Assembly: GCF_001053185.1 (NCBI RefSeq)
Contig: NZ_CSTD01000002.1
Coordinates: 441,577 to 505,576, forward strand
Length of the DNA: 64,000 nucleotides
Reading direction: 5' to 3'
Source of the DNA: Mycobacterium bohemicum DSM 44277
GTDB lineage: Bacteria > Actinomycetota > Actinomycetes > Mycobacteriales > Mycobacteriaceae
The notes beneath the pieces are model-generated. The model was not told the origin of the DNA. It saw only the letters and a list, made by a program, of their open reading frames with translations, and did not search any database. This document shows positions 55,817 through 64,000 of this stretch, piece after piece (position 1 is the first letter of the stretch; each line of letters begins with the position of its first letter). Made by a program: the position numbers and the translations under genes.

Positions 55817-56979
55817 GGCGAATCTGGTTGCGCAGCACGGCTTTAGCGGCGGGGGGGGGCCCGCTGGCCGGATGCCAGTTCGACGGGCTGAACTCGCTCG
55901 CGATGCCCGGCACCGCCGGCCACGGCCGAGGCGCCTACTCGATCACCGTCGAACTGCCCGACGTGGCGACGCTGCCGCAGAACTCGCCCGTGATGGTCGA
56001 CGACGTCACGGTCGGCAGCGTCGCGGGCATTTCGGCCGAGCAGCGGTCCGACGGCTCGTTTTACGCGGCGGTGAAGGTGGCGTTGAACAAGGACGTGGTG
56101 CTGCCGGCCAACGCGACCGCGACGGTGGCGCAGACGTCGCTGCTGGGTTCCATGCACATCGACCTGGCCCGCCCCAAGGACAAGCCGGCGGTCGGCAGGC
56201 TTACCGACGGGTCGAAGATCCCGCAGTCGAACACGGGACGGTACCCCACCACCGAGGAGGTGCTCTCGGCGCTGGGTCTGGTGGTCAACAAGGGCAATGT
56301 CGGTGCGCTGCAAGAGATCACCGACGAGACGTATAAGGCCGTCGCGGGCCGCCAAGACCAGTTCGCCGACCTGATCCCGAGGCTGGCGGAATTGACGGGG
56401 GGACTCAACCGCCAGGTCAACGACATCATCGACGCCCTGGACGGGTTGAACCGGTTCTCCGGCACCCTCGCGCGCGACAAGGACAACCTGGGCCGGGCGC
56501 TGAACACCCTGCCGGAGGCGCTTCGCGTCCTGAACAAGAACCGCGACCACATCGTCGACGCCTTCGCGGCGCTCAAGAGGCTGGCGCAGGTGACCTCGCA
56601 CGTGCTGTCCAAGACCAAGGTGGACTTCGCCGAAGACCTCAAGGGCCTGTACTCGGTGGTCAAGTCGCTGGCCGACAATCGCAAGAACTTCGTCACCTCG
56701 CTGCAGTTGCTGATGACGTTCCCCTTCCCCAACTTCGGCATCAAGCAGGCCGTGCGCGGTGACTACCTCAACGTCTTCACGACCTTCGACCTGACCTTGC
56801 GCCGCATCGGTGAAACGTTCTTCACCACCTCTTATGCGCTGGACCCGAACATGATGCACATGAACGAAGTGCTCAACCCGCCGGACTTCCTGACGGGCGA
56901 ACTGGCCAACCTGTCGGGACAGGCCGCAGATCCGTTCACGATTCCGCCCGGCACGGCTCCGGGTTCACCGGGGCACTAG
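55813..56979 (+). CDS. lprN: Mce4E (LprN), lipoprotein MCE subunit
   Basis: This 388-aa protein starts at ATG 55813, overlapping mce4D by 4 nt. The lipobox is PLAGC with the lipidated cysteine at residue 21, preceded by a short hydrophobic segment. An MCE domain contains LPQNSPVMVDDVTVGSVAGIS. The segment near 55847-55858 includes an 8-G run, a possible slippage or error hot spot, but the frame is intact. Mce4E is the lipid-anchored subunit of the complex. Confidence 0.91.
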   Translation: MRRIWLRSTALAAGGGPLAGCQFDGLNSLAMPGTAGHGRGAYSITVELPDVATLPQNSPVMVDDVTVGSVAGISAEQRSDGSFYAAVKVALNKDVVLPANATATVAQTSLLGSMHIDLARPKDKPAVGRLTDGSKIPQSNTGRYPTTEEVLSALGLVVNKGNVGALQEITDETYKAVAGRQDQFADLIPRLAELTGGLNRQVNDIIDALDGLNRFSGTLARDKDNLGRALNTLPEALRVLNKNRDHIVDAFAALKRLAQVTSHVLSKTKVDFAEDLKGLYSVVKSLADNRKNFVTSLQLLMTFPFPNFGIKQAVRGDYLNVFTTFDLTLRRIGETFFTTSYALDPNMMHMNEVLNPPDFLTGELANLSGQAADPFTIPPGTAPGSPGH

Positions 56980-56988
56980 GGGCGGCGC

Positions 56989-58710
56989 ATGATCGACAAA
57001 CTCACCAAGGTGCAGCTCCTGATCTTCGCGGTGATCACCGCGGTCACGCTGAGCGTGATGGCCGTCTTCTATCTGCGCCTGCCGGCCAGCTTCGGCCTCG
57101 GCACCTACGCCGGCACAGCCGATTTCGTCGCCGGCGGCGGGCTGTACCCGAACGCCAACGTCACCTACCGCGGCGTCGCGGTCGGCCGCGTGGAGGCGGT
57201 GCGGCTGAATCCCAGCGGCGTCAGCGCCGAGATGCGCCTCAACAGTGGCACGCCCATTCCCTCGAATGTCACCGCCACCGTCAAGAGCGTGTCGGCGGTC
57301 GGCGAGCAGTACATCGACCTGGTCCCGCCGGGCAAGCCGGCAACGAGCAAGCTGCACAACGGGTTCCGGATCGACCGCCAGAACACCCGGATCGGCCAGG
57401 ACGTCGCCGACCTGTTGAAACGGGCCGAGGCGCTGGTGAACAGCCTCGGCGACACCCGGCTGCGCGAGCTGTTGCACGAGACGTTCATGGCGGCCAACGG
57501 CTCGGGTCCTGAGCTGGCCAGGCTGATCGAGTCGGCGCGGCTGCTGGTGGACGAGGCCAACGCCAACTACCCGCAGGTCTCGAAGCTGATCGATCAGGCC
57601 GGACCGTTCCTGCAGGCGCAGATCCGGGCCGGCGCCGATATCAAGTCGCTGTCGGACGGGCTGGCGCGGTTCACCTCCGAGGTGCGGCAGGCCGACCCGC
57701 AGCTGCGCTCGACCCTGGCCATCGCCCCGGGAGCGGCCGACGAGGCCAGCACCGCCTTCTCCGGCATCAGCCCCTCGTTCCCGACGCTGGCCGCCAGCCT
57801 GGCCAACCTGGGCCGGGTCGGTGTCATCTACCACAAGTCGATCGAGCAGTTGCTCGTCGTGTTCCCGGCGTTGTTCGCCGCCATCGTCACGGCCGCCGGC
57901 GGCGTGCCCCAGGACGAGGGCGCCAAGCTGGACTTCAAGCTGGACCTCAACGACCCGCCGCCGTGCCAGGTCGGGTTCCTGCCGCCGCCGATGATGCGCA
58001 CCCCGGCCGATGAGACGGTGCGCGAACTGCCGACGGACATGTACTGCAAGACCGCGCAGAACGACCCCAGCACGGTGCGCGGGGCGCGCAACTATCCGTG
58101 CCAGGAGTTCCCCGGCAAGAGGGCGCCGACGATCCAGCTGTGCCGCGACCCCAAGGGCTACGTGCCGGTCGGCCGCAACCCGTGGCGCGGGCCGCCGGTT
58201 CCCTACGACACCCCGGTGACCAACGGGCTGAACGTGTTGCCGCCCAACAAGTTCCCGTATATCCCGCCGGGCGCCGATCCGGATCCGGGCACCCCGATGG
58301 TCGGGCCGCCCCCGCCCGGTGTGGTGCCCGGCCCCGGTCCCGCGCCCATTCAGCCCGCGTACGACCCGCCGCCGCCGAACGACAGGCCGCCGCCACCCGG
58401 CAACCCGTCGTGGATGCCGCCGGGGGTCCCGCCGGTCCCGCCGCAGCTTCCGTATCCGAAGTGGCTGCCGCCACCCGCGCCGCCCGAGGGAATCAACCCA
58501 CCGCCGGCGGGCCCGGGGCCGGAAAAGCCGTGGGGGCCGCCGCCCGGCCCGCAGCCGCAGGCCAGCGGCACGGCCTACACCACCTATGACCCACACACCG
58601 GAGCTTTCAAGGATCCCGCAGGCGGCACTGGTATCTTCGCGCCCGGCGCGAGCGGCGCGTCCAGCGCGGAGAATTGGGTGGACCTCATGCTTGATCCAAG
58701 GCCGCTTTGA
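56989..58710 (+). CDS. mce4F: Mce4F, MCE protein with long Pro-rich tail
   Basis: This 573-aa protein has an anchor LTKVQLLIFAVITAVTLSVMAV, an MCE domain (GGGLYPNANVTYRGVAVGRVEAV) and a helical region. A proline-rich tail runs from about residue 400 to 545, with repeated PPP and PPGxP patterns. The length is near Rv3494c (564 aa). Its stop overlaps mam4A by 4 nt. Confidence 0.91.
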   Translation: MIDKLTKVQLLIFAVITAVTLSVMAVFYLRLPASFGLGTYAGTADFVAGGGLYPNANVTYRGVAVGRVEAVRLNPSGVSAEMRLNSGTPIPSNVTATVKSVSAVGEQYIDLVPPGKPATSKLHNGFRIDRQNTRIGQDVADLLKRAEALVNSLGDTRLRELLHETFMAANGSGPELARLIESARLLVDEANANYPQVSKLIDQAGPFLQAQIRAGADIKSLSDGLARFTSEVRQADPQLRSTLAIAPGAADEASTAFSGISPSFPTLAASLANLGRVGVIYHKSIEQLLVVFPALFAAIVTAAGGVPQDEGAKLDFKLDLNDPPPCQVGFLPPPMMRTPADETVRELPTDMYCKTAQNDPSTVRGARNYPCQEFPGKRAPTIQLCRDPKGYVPVGRNPWRGPPVPYDTPVTNGLNVLPPNKFPYIPPGADPDPGTPMVGPPPPGVVPGPGPAPIQPAYDPPPPNDRPPPPGNPSWMPPGVPPVPPQLPYPKWLPPPAPPEGINPPPAGPGPEKPWGPPPGPQPQASGTAYTTYDPHTGAFKDPAGGTGIFAPGASGASSAENWVDLMLDPRPL

Positions 58711-59435
58711 CCGGGCCCACGGTGACGAACGACCAGTCGACGGTGCAGCGCGCCCGTCGGCGCGCGTCGCGCGCGGCCGGTCCCGCCAAGGGCGAGGCGG
58801 AGGCGACCACCGCGGTACTTCTCGAGGCGCCGCCCGGCGGCACGGAGGGTTCCAAGCCGGCCAAGCAGGCCAAAGCGGCCAAGGCCCTCACGTCGGTCAA
58901 ACCCCCACCCCGGCGGCAGCCGAACCGGACCCGCGTCGTAAGGCTCGCGTTCGCGGCCGCGGTGCTGGCGGTCGCGGCGCTGTCCGGCTGCGTGTATGCG
59001 CTGCTCACCCAGCGCTGGCACGCGGAGGCTCAGCAGGCGCGCGATCAGCGTTTCGTCGATACCGCCACGCAGACGGTGGTCAACATGTTCAGCTACAAGC
59101 AGGACAACATCGACGAGAGCGTGACCCGCTTCTTCAACGGCACCAGCGGACCGCTGCACGGCATGCTCGGCGCCAACAACAACGTCGAGAACCTCAAGGC
59201 CCTGTTCCGCTCCACCAACGCCACCTCGGAGGCCGTCGTCAACGGCGCCGCCCTGGAGGCCGTCGACGCGAACACGGACAACGCGTCGGTGCTCGTGTCG
59301 GTGCGCGTCACGGTCGCCGATGTCGACGGGGTCAACAAGCCGTCCATGCCCTACCGGCTGCGCGTCATCGTGCACGAGGACGAGACCGGGCGGATGACCG
59401 GATACGACCTGAAGTACCCCGACGGGGGGAACTGA
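58707..59435 (+). CDS. mam4A: Mam4A, Mce-associated membrane protein
   Basis: This 242-aa protein equals Rv3493c in length. A charged N-terminus of about 70 aa precedes one transmembrane helix (VVRLAFAAAVLAVAALSGCVYALL) and a periplasmic NTF2-like domain. Mam proteins stabilise Mce complexes. TTG 58707 overlaps mce4F by 4 nt; GTG 58722 is an alternative. The gene overlaps the next by 1 nt. Confidence 0.87.
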   Translation: MTGPTVTNDQSTVQRARRRASRAAGPAKGEAEATTAVLLEAPPGGTEGSKPAKQAKAAKALTSVKPPPRRQPNRTRVVRLAFAAAVLAVAALSGCVYALLTQRWHAEAQQARDQRFVDTATQTVVNMFSYKQDNIDESVTRFFNGTSGPLHGMLGANNNVENLKALFRSTNATSEAVVNGAALEAVDANTDNASVLVSVRVTVADVDGVNKPSMPYRLRVIVHEDETGRMTGYDLKYPDGGN

Positions 59436-59935
59436 TGCGCTGGCCCCGGTTTCGGAGGTGGTTGCTCGCCGTGGCGGGCTGCCTGGTCGTGGCGGGCATC
59501 GTGGGGCTGTCGGCCGCGGCCGGCTGGCTGTATTGGGGCCGGGTCGAGACCCGCGGTGAGGCCGCGGCCCGCGCGGAGCTGCCGGGCCTGGCGGCCAAGC
59601 GGATACCCGAGGTGTTCGCCTACGACTACCAGACCGTCGAACGCAGCCTCGCGGGCGCGTACCCGTACCTGACGCCGGACTATCGCCAGGAATTCCAGAA
59701 AAGCGCCAAAACGCAGATCATCCCGGAGGCCAAGAAGCGCGAGGTGGTGGTCCAGGCCAACGTCGTCGGCGCGGGAGTGATGACCGCCAACCGGGATTCG
59801 GCGTCGGTGATGGTGTACATGAACCGCACCGTCACCGACAAGTCACGCCAGCCGCTCTACGACGGCAGCCGGCTGCGGGTCGACTTCAAGAAGATCGGCA
59901 AGCAGTGGTTGATCGCCTACATCACGCCGATCTGA
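59435..59935 (+). CDS. mam4B: Mam4B, Mce-associated membrane protein
   Basis: This 166-aa protein resembles Rv3492c (160 aa). It has one N-terminal helix (RWLLAVAGCLVVAGIVGLSAAAGWLYWG) and a short periplasmic domain ending FKKIGKQWLIAYITPI. It closes the ten-gene mce4 operon. Its stop TGA lies within the hairpin at 59932-59952. Confidence 0.87.
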   Translation: MRWPRFRRWLLAVAGCLVVAGIVGLSAAAGWLYWGRVETRGEAAARAELPGLAAKRIPEVFAYDYQTVERSLAGAYPYLTPDYRQEFQKSAKTQIIPEAKKREVVVQANVVGAGVMTANRDSASVMVYMNRTVTDKSRQPLYDGSRLRVDFKKIGKQWLIAYITPI

Positions 59936-59952
59936 CCGGGGCTCCCGGTCAG
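59932..59952. terminator. Bidirectional hairpin containing both stop codons
   Basis: CTGACCGGG (59932-59940) and CCCGGTCAG (59944-59952) pair perfectly around a 3-nt loop. The mam4B TGA (59933-59935) and the TGA of the minus-strand secreted protein (59949-59951) lie inside the stem, repeating the arrangement at 7471-7492. Confidence 0.72.
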
Positions 59953-60527
59953 TAGCAGATGGCAATGTCGTTGCACTGCAACGGATAACGCTGGATGGGG
60001 CTGGGCGGCGGGCCGCTGAGGTGTAGCGAGAACGGCTGTTTGCTCATCGCCGGCTGCAGGCCGCACACCGCGCCGTGCAACGACGTGTGCGTACCGGCCA
60101 TCGTCTCGTTGTCGAAGGCGAACGTCTCGGTGGAGGCGCCGGTGCCGCCGTTGGGGCAGGAGACGCCGTCGGCCACGTCCACCTTGAAGGTCCACATCCC
60201 GCTGACCAGCCTGGCCCTGCCGCTGTAGTTCTGCAGCTTGTCCTGGCGGCTGATCTCTTCGTCGGTCGAGCTCACCACGTTCAGCGCGCAGAAGTCCGCC
60301 ATGATGTCGGGGTTGGAATAGTCCTTGTAGTAACGGCTTCCGTTGACCTGATCGCACAACGCCGTGACCGTCCACGTCACTCCGGACACCCCGGCCTGCT
60401 CGAAGGAGTACTTGCCGTCCGCCGGTGGAGCAACCGCTCGCGCCGGGTTCTCCGACTCCAGTCCGAATCCCAATGCGACCGCCGAGAAGATGCCGGCGCC
60501 GGCGGCCAGCCCGTGACGAACCTTCAC
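59949..60527 (-). CDS. Secreted protein of unknown function (Rv3491-like)
   Basis: This 192-aa protein matches Rv3491 in length. GTG 60527 follows GGGAGGAGCC, which decides the start over the ATG 36 nt upstream. A hydrophobic segment AAGAGIFSAVALGFGLE gives a signal sequence with cleavage near ARA. The mature part has about five cysteines (ALCDQ, DFCALN, VSCPNGG, AVCGL, LQCNDIAICY) that can form disulfides. No enzymatic motif is seen. It is convergent with mam4B and possibly separate from the sterol regulon. Confidence 0.8.
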   Translation of the reverse strand: MKVRHGLAAGAGIFSAVALGFGLESENPARAVAPPADGKYSFEQAGVSGVTWTVTALCDQVNGSRYYKDYSNPDIMADFCALNVVSSTDEEISRQDKLQNYSGRARLVSGMWTFKVDVADGVSCPNGGTGASTETFAFDNETMAGTHTSLHGAVCGLQPAMSKQPFSLHLSGPPPSPIQRYPLQCNDIAICY

Positions 60528-60605
60528 GGCTCCTCCCTTCGCGACCTTCGATGACTGCTGCATCGAGTATCACAGCGTTGCCGCCGAAACACCATGGGCA
60601 GAGAG

Positions 60606-62093
60606 CTATTCGGGGCTATCGACGGGGCCCGCGCCCGGCTCGGCGAGCGCGTCCAGGAACGAGCGCGCCCAGCGGTCGACGTCGTGGGCGAGCACTTGGC
60701 GGCGCAGCGACCGCATCCGGCGCCGGCCCTCCTCGTCCGTCTGCTCGAGCGCGGCCTGGATGGCGTCCTTGACGCCCTCGAGGTCGTGCGGGTTGACCAG
60801 GTAGGCCATCCGGAGTTCGGCTGCCGCGCCGGTGAATTCGCTCAGCACCAGCGCGCCGCCCAGGTCGCTGCGGCAGGCGACGTACTCCTTGGCCACCAGG
60901 TTCATCCCGTCGCGCATCGGGGTGACCAGCATGACGTCGGCGGCGACGAAGAACGCGATCAGCTCCTGGCGCGGAACCGGCCGATGCAGATAGTGCACGA
61001 CGGGGTGACCGACCTCGGCGTACTCGCCGTTGATGTGGCCGACCTCGCGTTCGATCTCGCTGCGCAGGATCTGGTAGCTCTCCACGCGTTCGCGGCTGGG
61101 CGTGGCCAGCTGGATCAGCACGGTGTCGTCGCGTTTGACGCGGCCCTCGGCCAGCAGCTCGGAGAAGGCCTTCAACCGGACATCGATGCCCTTGGTGTAG
61201 TCGAGGCGGTCGACGCCGAGCAGGATCTTGCGCGGGTTGCCCAGCTCGGCGCGGATCTCGCGGGCGCGGCGCCGCACGTCGCGGTGCCGGGCCACGTCAT
61301 CGAGCGCACCGGAGTCGATCGAGATGGGAAACGCGCCGACCCGCACGATGCGGGACCCCAGCTCGACCTCACCGAATCGCGAGCGCACCCCGACGGATCC
61401 CCGCGACGTGTTGACGCCGATCAGTCGCCGGGCCAGGAAGAGGAAATTCTGCGCTCCGCCGGCCAGGTGGAAGCCCACCAGGTCCGCGCCGAGCAGGCCT
61501 TCGACGATCTCCGTGCGCCACGGCAGCTGCATGAAGAGCTCGACCGGGGGGAACGGGATGTGCAGGAAGAAACCGATGGTCAGGTCGGGCCGCAGCTCGC
61601 GCAGCATCTTGGGCACCAGTTGCAGCTGGTAGTCCTGCACCCAGACCGTCGCGCCCTCGGCGGCGGCCCGCGACGTGGCTTCGGCGAAGCGGCTGTTCAC
61701 CTCGACGTAGCGGTCCCACCATTCGCGGTGGTAGATCGGTTTGACGATGACGTCGTGGTACAGCGGCCACAGCGTGGCGTTGGAAAATCCCTCGTAGTAC
61801 TGGGCGACGTCATCGGCGGACAGGCGCACCGGCCGAAGCTCGAGGTCCTCCTGGACGATGGGCTCGTCGTCGAGGTCGCCCATCTCCTCGGCCGGCACCC
61901 CCGGCCAGCCGACCCACGCCCCGCGGCGTCGGCGCAAGAGCGGTTCCAGGGCGGTGACCAGCCCGCCGGGGCTGCGATTCCAGGCGGTGGTGCCGTCCGG
62001 AAGCCGCTCCAGGTCGACCGGCAACCGGTTGGCGACGACGACGAAGTCGGAATTTCCGAAGCCGGATCGCTTGCGCGGTACCGCGGAAGCCAT
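60606..62093 (-). CDS. otsA: OtsA, trehalose-6-phosphate synthase
   Basis: This 495-aa GT20 enzyme has ANRLPV (21-26), SPGGL (41-45), [11 protein letters not shown] (151-161), HIPFPP (178-183) and [10 protein letters not shown] (293-302), with the donor-phosphate Arg and Lys within the last motif. It transfers glucose from a nucleotide sugar to glucose-6-phosphate. Trehalose is the carrier for mycolates, so the enzyme matters for the cell wall. The length agrees with Rv3490 (500 aa). It lies between two unrelated genes on the minus strand, with no KstR site. Confidence 0.94.
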   Translation of the reverse strand: MASAVPRKRSGFGNSDFVVVANRLPVDLERLPDGTTAWNRSPGGLVTALEPLLRRRRGAWVGWPGVPAEEMGDLDDEPIVQEDLELRPVRLSADDVAQYYEGFSNATLWPLYHDVIVKPIYHREWWDRYVEVNSRFAEATSRAAAEGATVWVQDYQLQLVPKMLRELRPDLTIGFFLHIPFPPVELFMQLPWRTEIVEGLLGADLVGFHLAGGAQNFLFLARRLIGVNTSRGSVGVRSRFGEVELGSRIVRVGAFPISIDSGALDDVARHRDVRRRAREIRAELGNPRKILLGVDRLDYTKGIDVRLKAFSELLAEGRVKRDDTVLIQLATPSRERVESYQILRSEIEREVGHINGEYAEVGHPVVHYLHRPVPRQELIAFFVAADVMLVTPMRDGMNLVAKEYVACRSDLGGALVLSEFTGAAAELRMAYLVNPHDLEGVKDAIQAALEQTDEEGRRRMRSLRRQVLAHDVDRWARSFLDALAEPGAGPVDSPE

Positions 62094-62258
62094 CTAGGCG
62101 TCGAGCTTCGACGGTCCAATACCGAGCATGGACAGGAACACGCGGCATTCGTCGGCGTCGGTCGCATACGCCGCGACGACCCGCCTCGCCTGGCTTGCCG
62201 TGCTGTCGGCGACCGGTTCCACGTCGCCGATTTCCGCAGGATCAGATTTGGTAGGCAT
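62094..62258 (-). CDS. 54-aa conserved protein upstream of otsA (Rv3489-like)
   Basis: The ORF MPTKSDPAEIG...SKLDA is 54 aa, the recalled length of Rv3489. It ends directly before the otsA start, so the two are probably translated together. Segment QARRVVAAYATDADECRVFLSMLGIG is helical. There is no signal or known motif, so its function is unknown. Start ATG 62258. Confidence 0.78.
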   Translation of the reverse strand: MPTKSDPAEIGDVEPVADSTASQARRVVAAYATDADECRVFLSMLGIGPSKLDA

Positions 62259-62342
62259 CACACCACTGTAGGCGACGTTTTTGCGCCGCCGCACCCGTCT
62301 CACCAGCAAGAGGCGCCTGGGCGTCATGCAGGATGGTAGGCG

Positions 62343-63008
62343 GTGGATGAGAACTTGGCGTTCGACTTCGTCGACGTCGTCGTCGAGCGCGGCGGGGTGC
62401 GGGCCCTCGACGGCCTGTCGGCCGCGATCCCGGGGCGGGGGGTCACGGCGATTTTCGGCCCGTCGGGGTCGGGCAAGTCGACACTGCTGCGGTTGTGCAA
62501 TCGCCTGGAGGTGCCGACGAGCGGCCGGGTGTGCTTCCACGGCCGGGACGTCGCCGAGATCGATCCGCTGCGGTTGCGGCGGGTGGTGGGCATGTGCTTC
62601 CAGCGCCCGACGCCGTTCCCGGGCACCGTGGCCGACAACCTGCGCGCGGCCGACCCGAACGCCTCCGAGGCGGACATGCGCGCCATGTTGGGACGGGTCG
62701 CCCTGACCGGGCCGTGGCTGGACCGGGACGCGACCGCGCTCTCGGGCGGGGAGGCGCAGCGCATGTGCCTGGCCCGCACATTGATGGCGCGGCCGCAGGT
62801 GTTGCTGCTGGACGAACCCACCTCCGCCGTCGACGCCGAGGCCGCCGCGGTGATCGAGCGGGCGGTGCGGGACTTGGCCGCCGACGGGATTGCCGCCCTG
62901 TGGGTGACGCACGACGCGGCGCAGGTGGAGCGGGCCGCCGACCGGGTCCTGCACATCGAGCGTGGCCGCAGCCTGGGCCTGCGACCGGTCGGGTCGGTGC
63001 CGGGATGA
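62343..63008 (+). CDS. ABC transporter ATPase, FetA/YbbL-like
   Basis: This 221-aa ATPase has Walker A GPSGSGKST (39-47), the ABC signature LSGGEAQRMCLARTL, Walker B VLLLDEPTSAVD and an H-loop in WVTHDAAQ. It starts at GTG 62343 (VDENLAFDF). The next gene overlaps it by 4 nt, and together they resemble FetAB, an iron exporter of Enterobacteria, or related YbbL-YbbM pairs. Substrate in this organism is not known. Confidence 0.83.
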   Translation: MDENLAFDFVDVVVERGGVRALDGLSAAIPGRGVTAIFGPSGSGKSTLLRLCNRLEVPTSGRVCFHGRDVAEIDPLRLRRVVGMCFQRPTPFPGTVADNLRAADPNASEADMRAMLGRVALTGPWLDRDATALSGGEAQRMCLARTLMARPQVLLLDEPTSAVDAEAAAVIERAVRDLAADGIAALWVTHDAAQVERAADRVLHIERGRSLGLRPVGSVPG

Positions 63009-63826
63009 ACGGCCAGGTCAGCTGGATCGGCCTGGCGACGTCGCTGGTCCTGGTGGCGTTCGCGGCCGCCATCTCGGTGTGGCAGCGGTTGGGCCTTCAG
63101 CGCCAGCTGGTGGGGGCGGCCGCCCGGGCGCTGGCCCAGCTGCTGCTCGTCGGGGGCGCGCTGACGCTGCTCCTGGAGCCCGGCCGGTCGCTGTGGTGGT
63201 CGTGGGCCTGGGTCGCCGCCATGGTGGCCTACGCGGGGGACCTCGCCCGCCGGCGGGCGCCGGAGGTGCCGCGGCTGGCGCCCCTGGCCATCGCGGCGTT
63301 CGCCGCGTCGGCGGTGGTGACCCTGGGCGTGATCTTCGGGCTGCGGGTGTTCCCGCTGCAGGCCCGCACCCTGGTTCCGGTCGCCGGGATGATGATCGGC
63401 AACTCGATGACCGCCATGGTGCTGGTCGCCCGCCGGCTCGTCGACGAGCTGCGCGACAAGCGCGACGAGGTCGAGGCCCGTCTCGCGCTGGGTCAACCGT
63501 CCCGGCTGGCGGCCGCGCCGCACCTGCGGACGGCCCTGCGGTCGGCGATATCCCCGCAGATCGAAACCACCAAGGCGACCGGGCTGGTGTTCCTGCCGGG
63601 CGCCATGACCGGGCTCATCCTCGCCGGGGTGCATCCCGTGCAGGCCGTGTTGGTCCAGGCCGTAGTCATGTTCCTCATCCTCGGGTCGGTCGCCGCCACG
63701 ACCGTCGTCGTCGCGCTCGGCCTGGTCCGCCAGGTGTTCACCCGCGACCACCGGCTGCTCCCGCTCGATCGTCGGCCGGCCGCCAACCCGGCGCGAAACC
63801 GCTTACAGACTCGCCGTAATCTGTAA
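63005..63826 (+). CDS. ABC permease, FetB/UPF0014-like
   Basis: This 273-aa membrane protein has multiple hydrophobic segments such as IGLATSLVLVAFAAAISVW and AVLVQAVVMFLILGSVAATTVVV. UPF0014 features include the GMMIGNSMTAMVLVARRL and EARLALGQPSR regions. It forms the membrane half of the transporter with the preceding ATPase, which it overlaps by 4 nt. UPF0014 transporters are linked to metal or metabolite efflux. Confidence 0.82.
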   Translation: MNGQVSWIGLATSLVLVAFAAAISVWQRLGLQRQLVGAAARALAQLLLVGGALTLLLEPGRSLWWSWAWVAAMVAYAGDLARRRAPEVPRLAPLAIAAFAASAVVTLGVIFGLRVFPLQARTLVPVAGMMIGNSMTAMVLVARRLVDELRDKRDEVEARLALGQPSRLAAAPHLRTALRSAISPQIETTKATGLVFLPGAMTGLILAGVHPVQAVLVQAVVMFLILGSVAATTVVVALGLVRQVFTRDHRLLPLDRRPAANPARNRLQTRRNL

Positions 63827-63858
63827 ACCAAGTCGGATTCCAAGAGAAGGTGGACGGA

Positions 63859-64000
63859 ATGACACTGTCCGAGCAAGCCCGTTCCGAAGCAGGTTCTGCG
63901 GTGCCCGCCGGCGGCGCCGACGAGCTGGTGAGCTACGAAACCCTCGACGACGGCCGCATCGCCCGGATCTGGCTCAACCGGCCGGAGGCGCACAACGCGC
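63859..64000 (+). CDS. Enoyl-CoA hydratase-family protein (N-terminal part)
   Basis: The window ends within this gene. ATG 63859 opens a frame with AGGTGGACGGA upstream, giving MTLSEQARSEAGSAVPAGG and then YETLDDGRIARIWLNRPEAHNA, the crotonase entry strand. It is a probable enoyl-CoA hydratase/isomerase. Nothing is seen in the 32-nt gap before it. It is not recognisable as a KstR target. The species-specific insertion of fetAB and this gene after Rv3489-like is a difference from M. tuberculosis as I recall it. Confidence 0.75.
   Translation, partial: MTLSEQARSEAGSAVPAGGADELVSYETLDDGRIARIWLNRPEAHNA

Noticed and set aside
55840..55866. 8-G run at the start of mce4E suggesting a frameshift
   Set aside because: The frame stays open and encodes a normal signal plus lipobox LAGC and MCE domain.
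56965..58596. 543-codon minus-strand frame across mce4F
   Set aside because: Shadow of the Pro-rich tail and coiled coil; no domain recognised.

Overview
The window is high-GC mycobacterial chromosome from a slow-growing species, probably Mycobacterium avium complex or a close relative. The evidence is the Mce4 import operon, two PPE genes, a deazaflavin nitroreductase and a nearly complete cholesterol-catabolic regulon. From memory of the M. tuberculosis map, gene order matches Rv3489 to Rv3557c in reverse. No IS element, prophage, tRNA, rRNA or CRISPR array was seen. Homologue names rest on remembered sequences and synteny; no search was run.

Region 1 (1-7940) is the KstR2 module for HIP (C/D ring) degradation: the kstR2 3' end, fadA6, a small nitroreductase-like gene, ipdC-ipdB-ipdA-echA20 on the minus strand and two SDR genes on the plus strand. 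A perfect 18-bp KstR2-type operator sits between the two divergent units. A ddn homologue follows. Region 2 (7950-22094) handles side-chain and ring steps: a SnoaL-like gene and fadA5 divergent from cyp125-chsE1-chsE2-chsH2-chsH1-ltp2, a DUF559-type gene bracketed by palindromes, hsd4B and kstD divergent from hsaE-hsaG-hsaF.

Region 3 (22210-25154) holds two PPE genes, the first frameshifted, and a small hemophore-like secreted protein. Region 4 (25243-40979) holds a DUF1214 protein, an SDR, a sulfotransferase, kshA with a Cys-rich partner, a carbonic-anhydrase-like protein, the ltp3-ltp4-DUF35 aldolase-type unit with an NTF2-like gene, an F420-type oxidoreductase, cyp142, echA19 and fadD19 with a kinase-like gene.

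Region 5 (41006-49185) holds an amidohydrolase, a disrupted ilvX, a serine beta-lactamase-like protein, fadD17, fadE27, fadE26, fdxD and hsd4A. Region 6 (49422-59935) is yrbE4AB-mce4ABCDEF-mam4AB, the cholesterol importer. Region 7 (59949-64000) leaves the sterol theme: a secreted protein, otsA, a 54-aa protein, a FetAB-like ABC transporter and the 5' end of a crotonase gene.

Nine 14-bp sites matching TnnAACnnGTTnnA (KstR type) were found at promoter regions, and one degenerate site lies near an HTH gene remnant. The logic is import by Mce4, side-chain activation and shortening (CYP125/CYP142, FadD19/FadD17, ChsE/ChsH/Ltp, FadA5), ring opening (KstD, KshA, HsaEFG) and HIP removal (IpdABC, EchA20, FadA6). 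The oddest items are the broken ilvX, the frameshifted PPE gene, the palindrome family around the DUF559 gene and two convergent junctions where one hairpin contains the stop codons of both genes.
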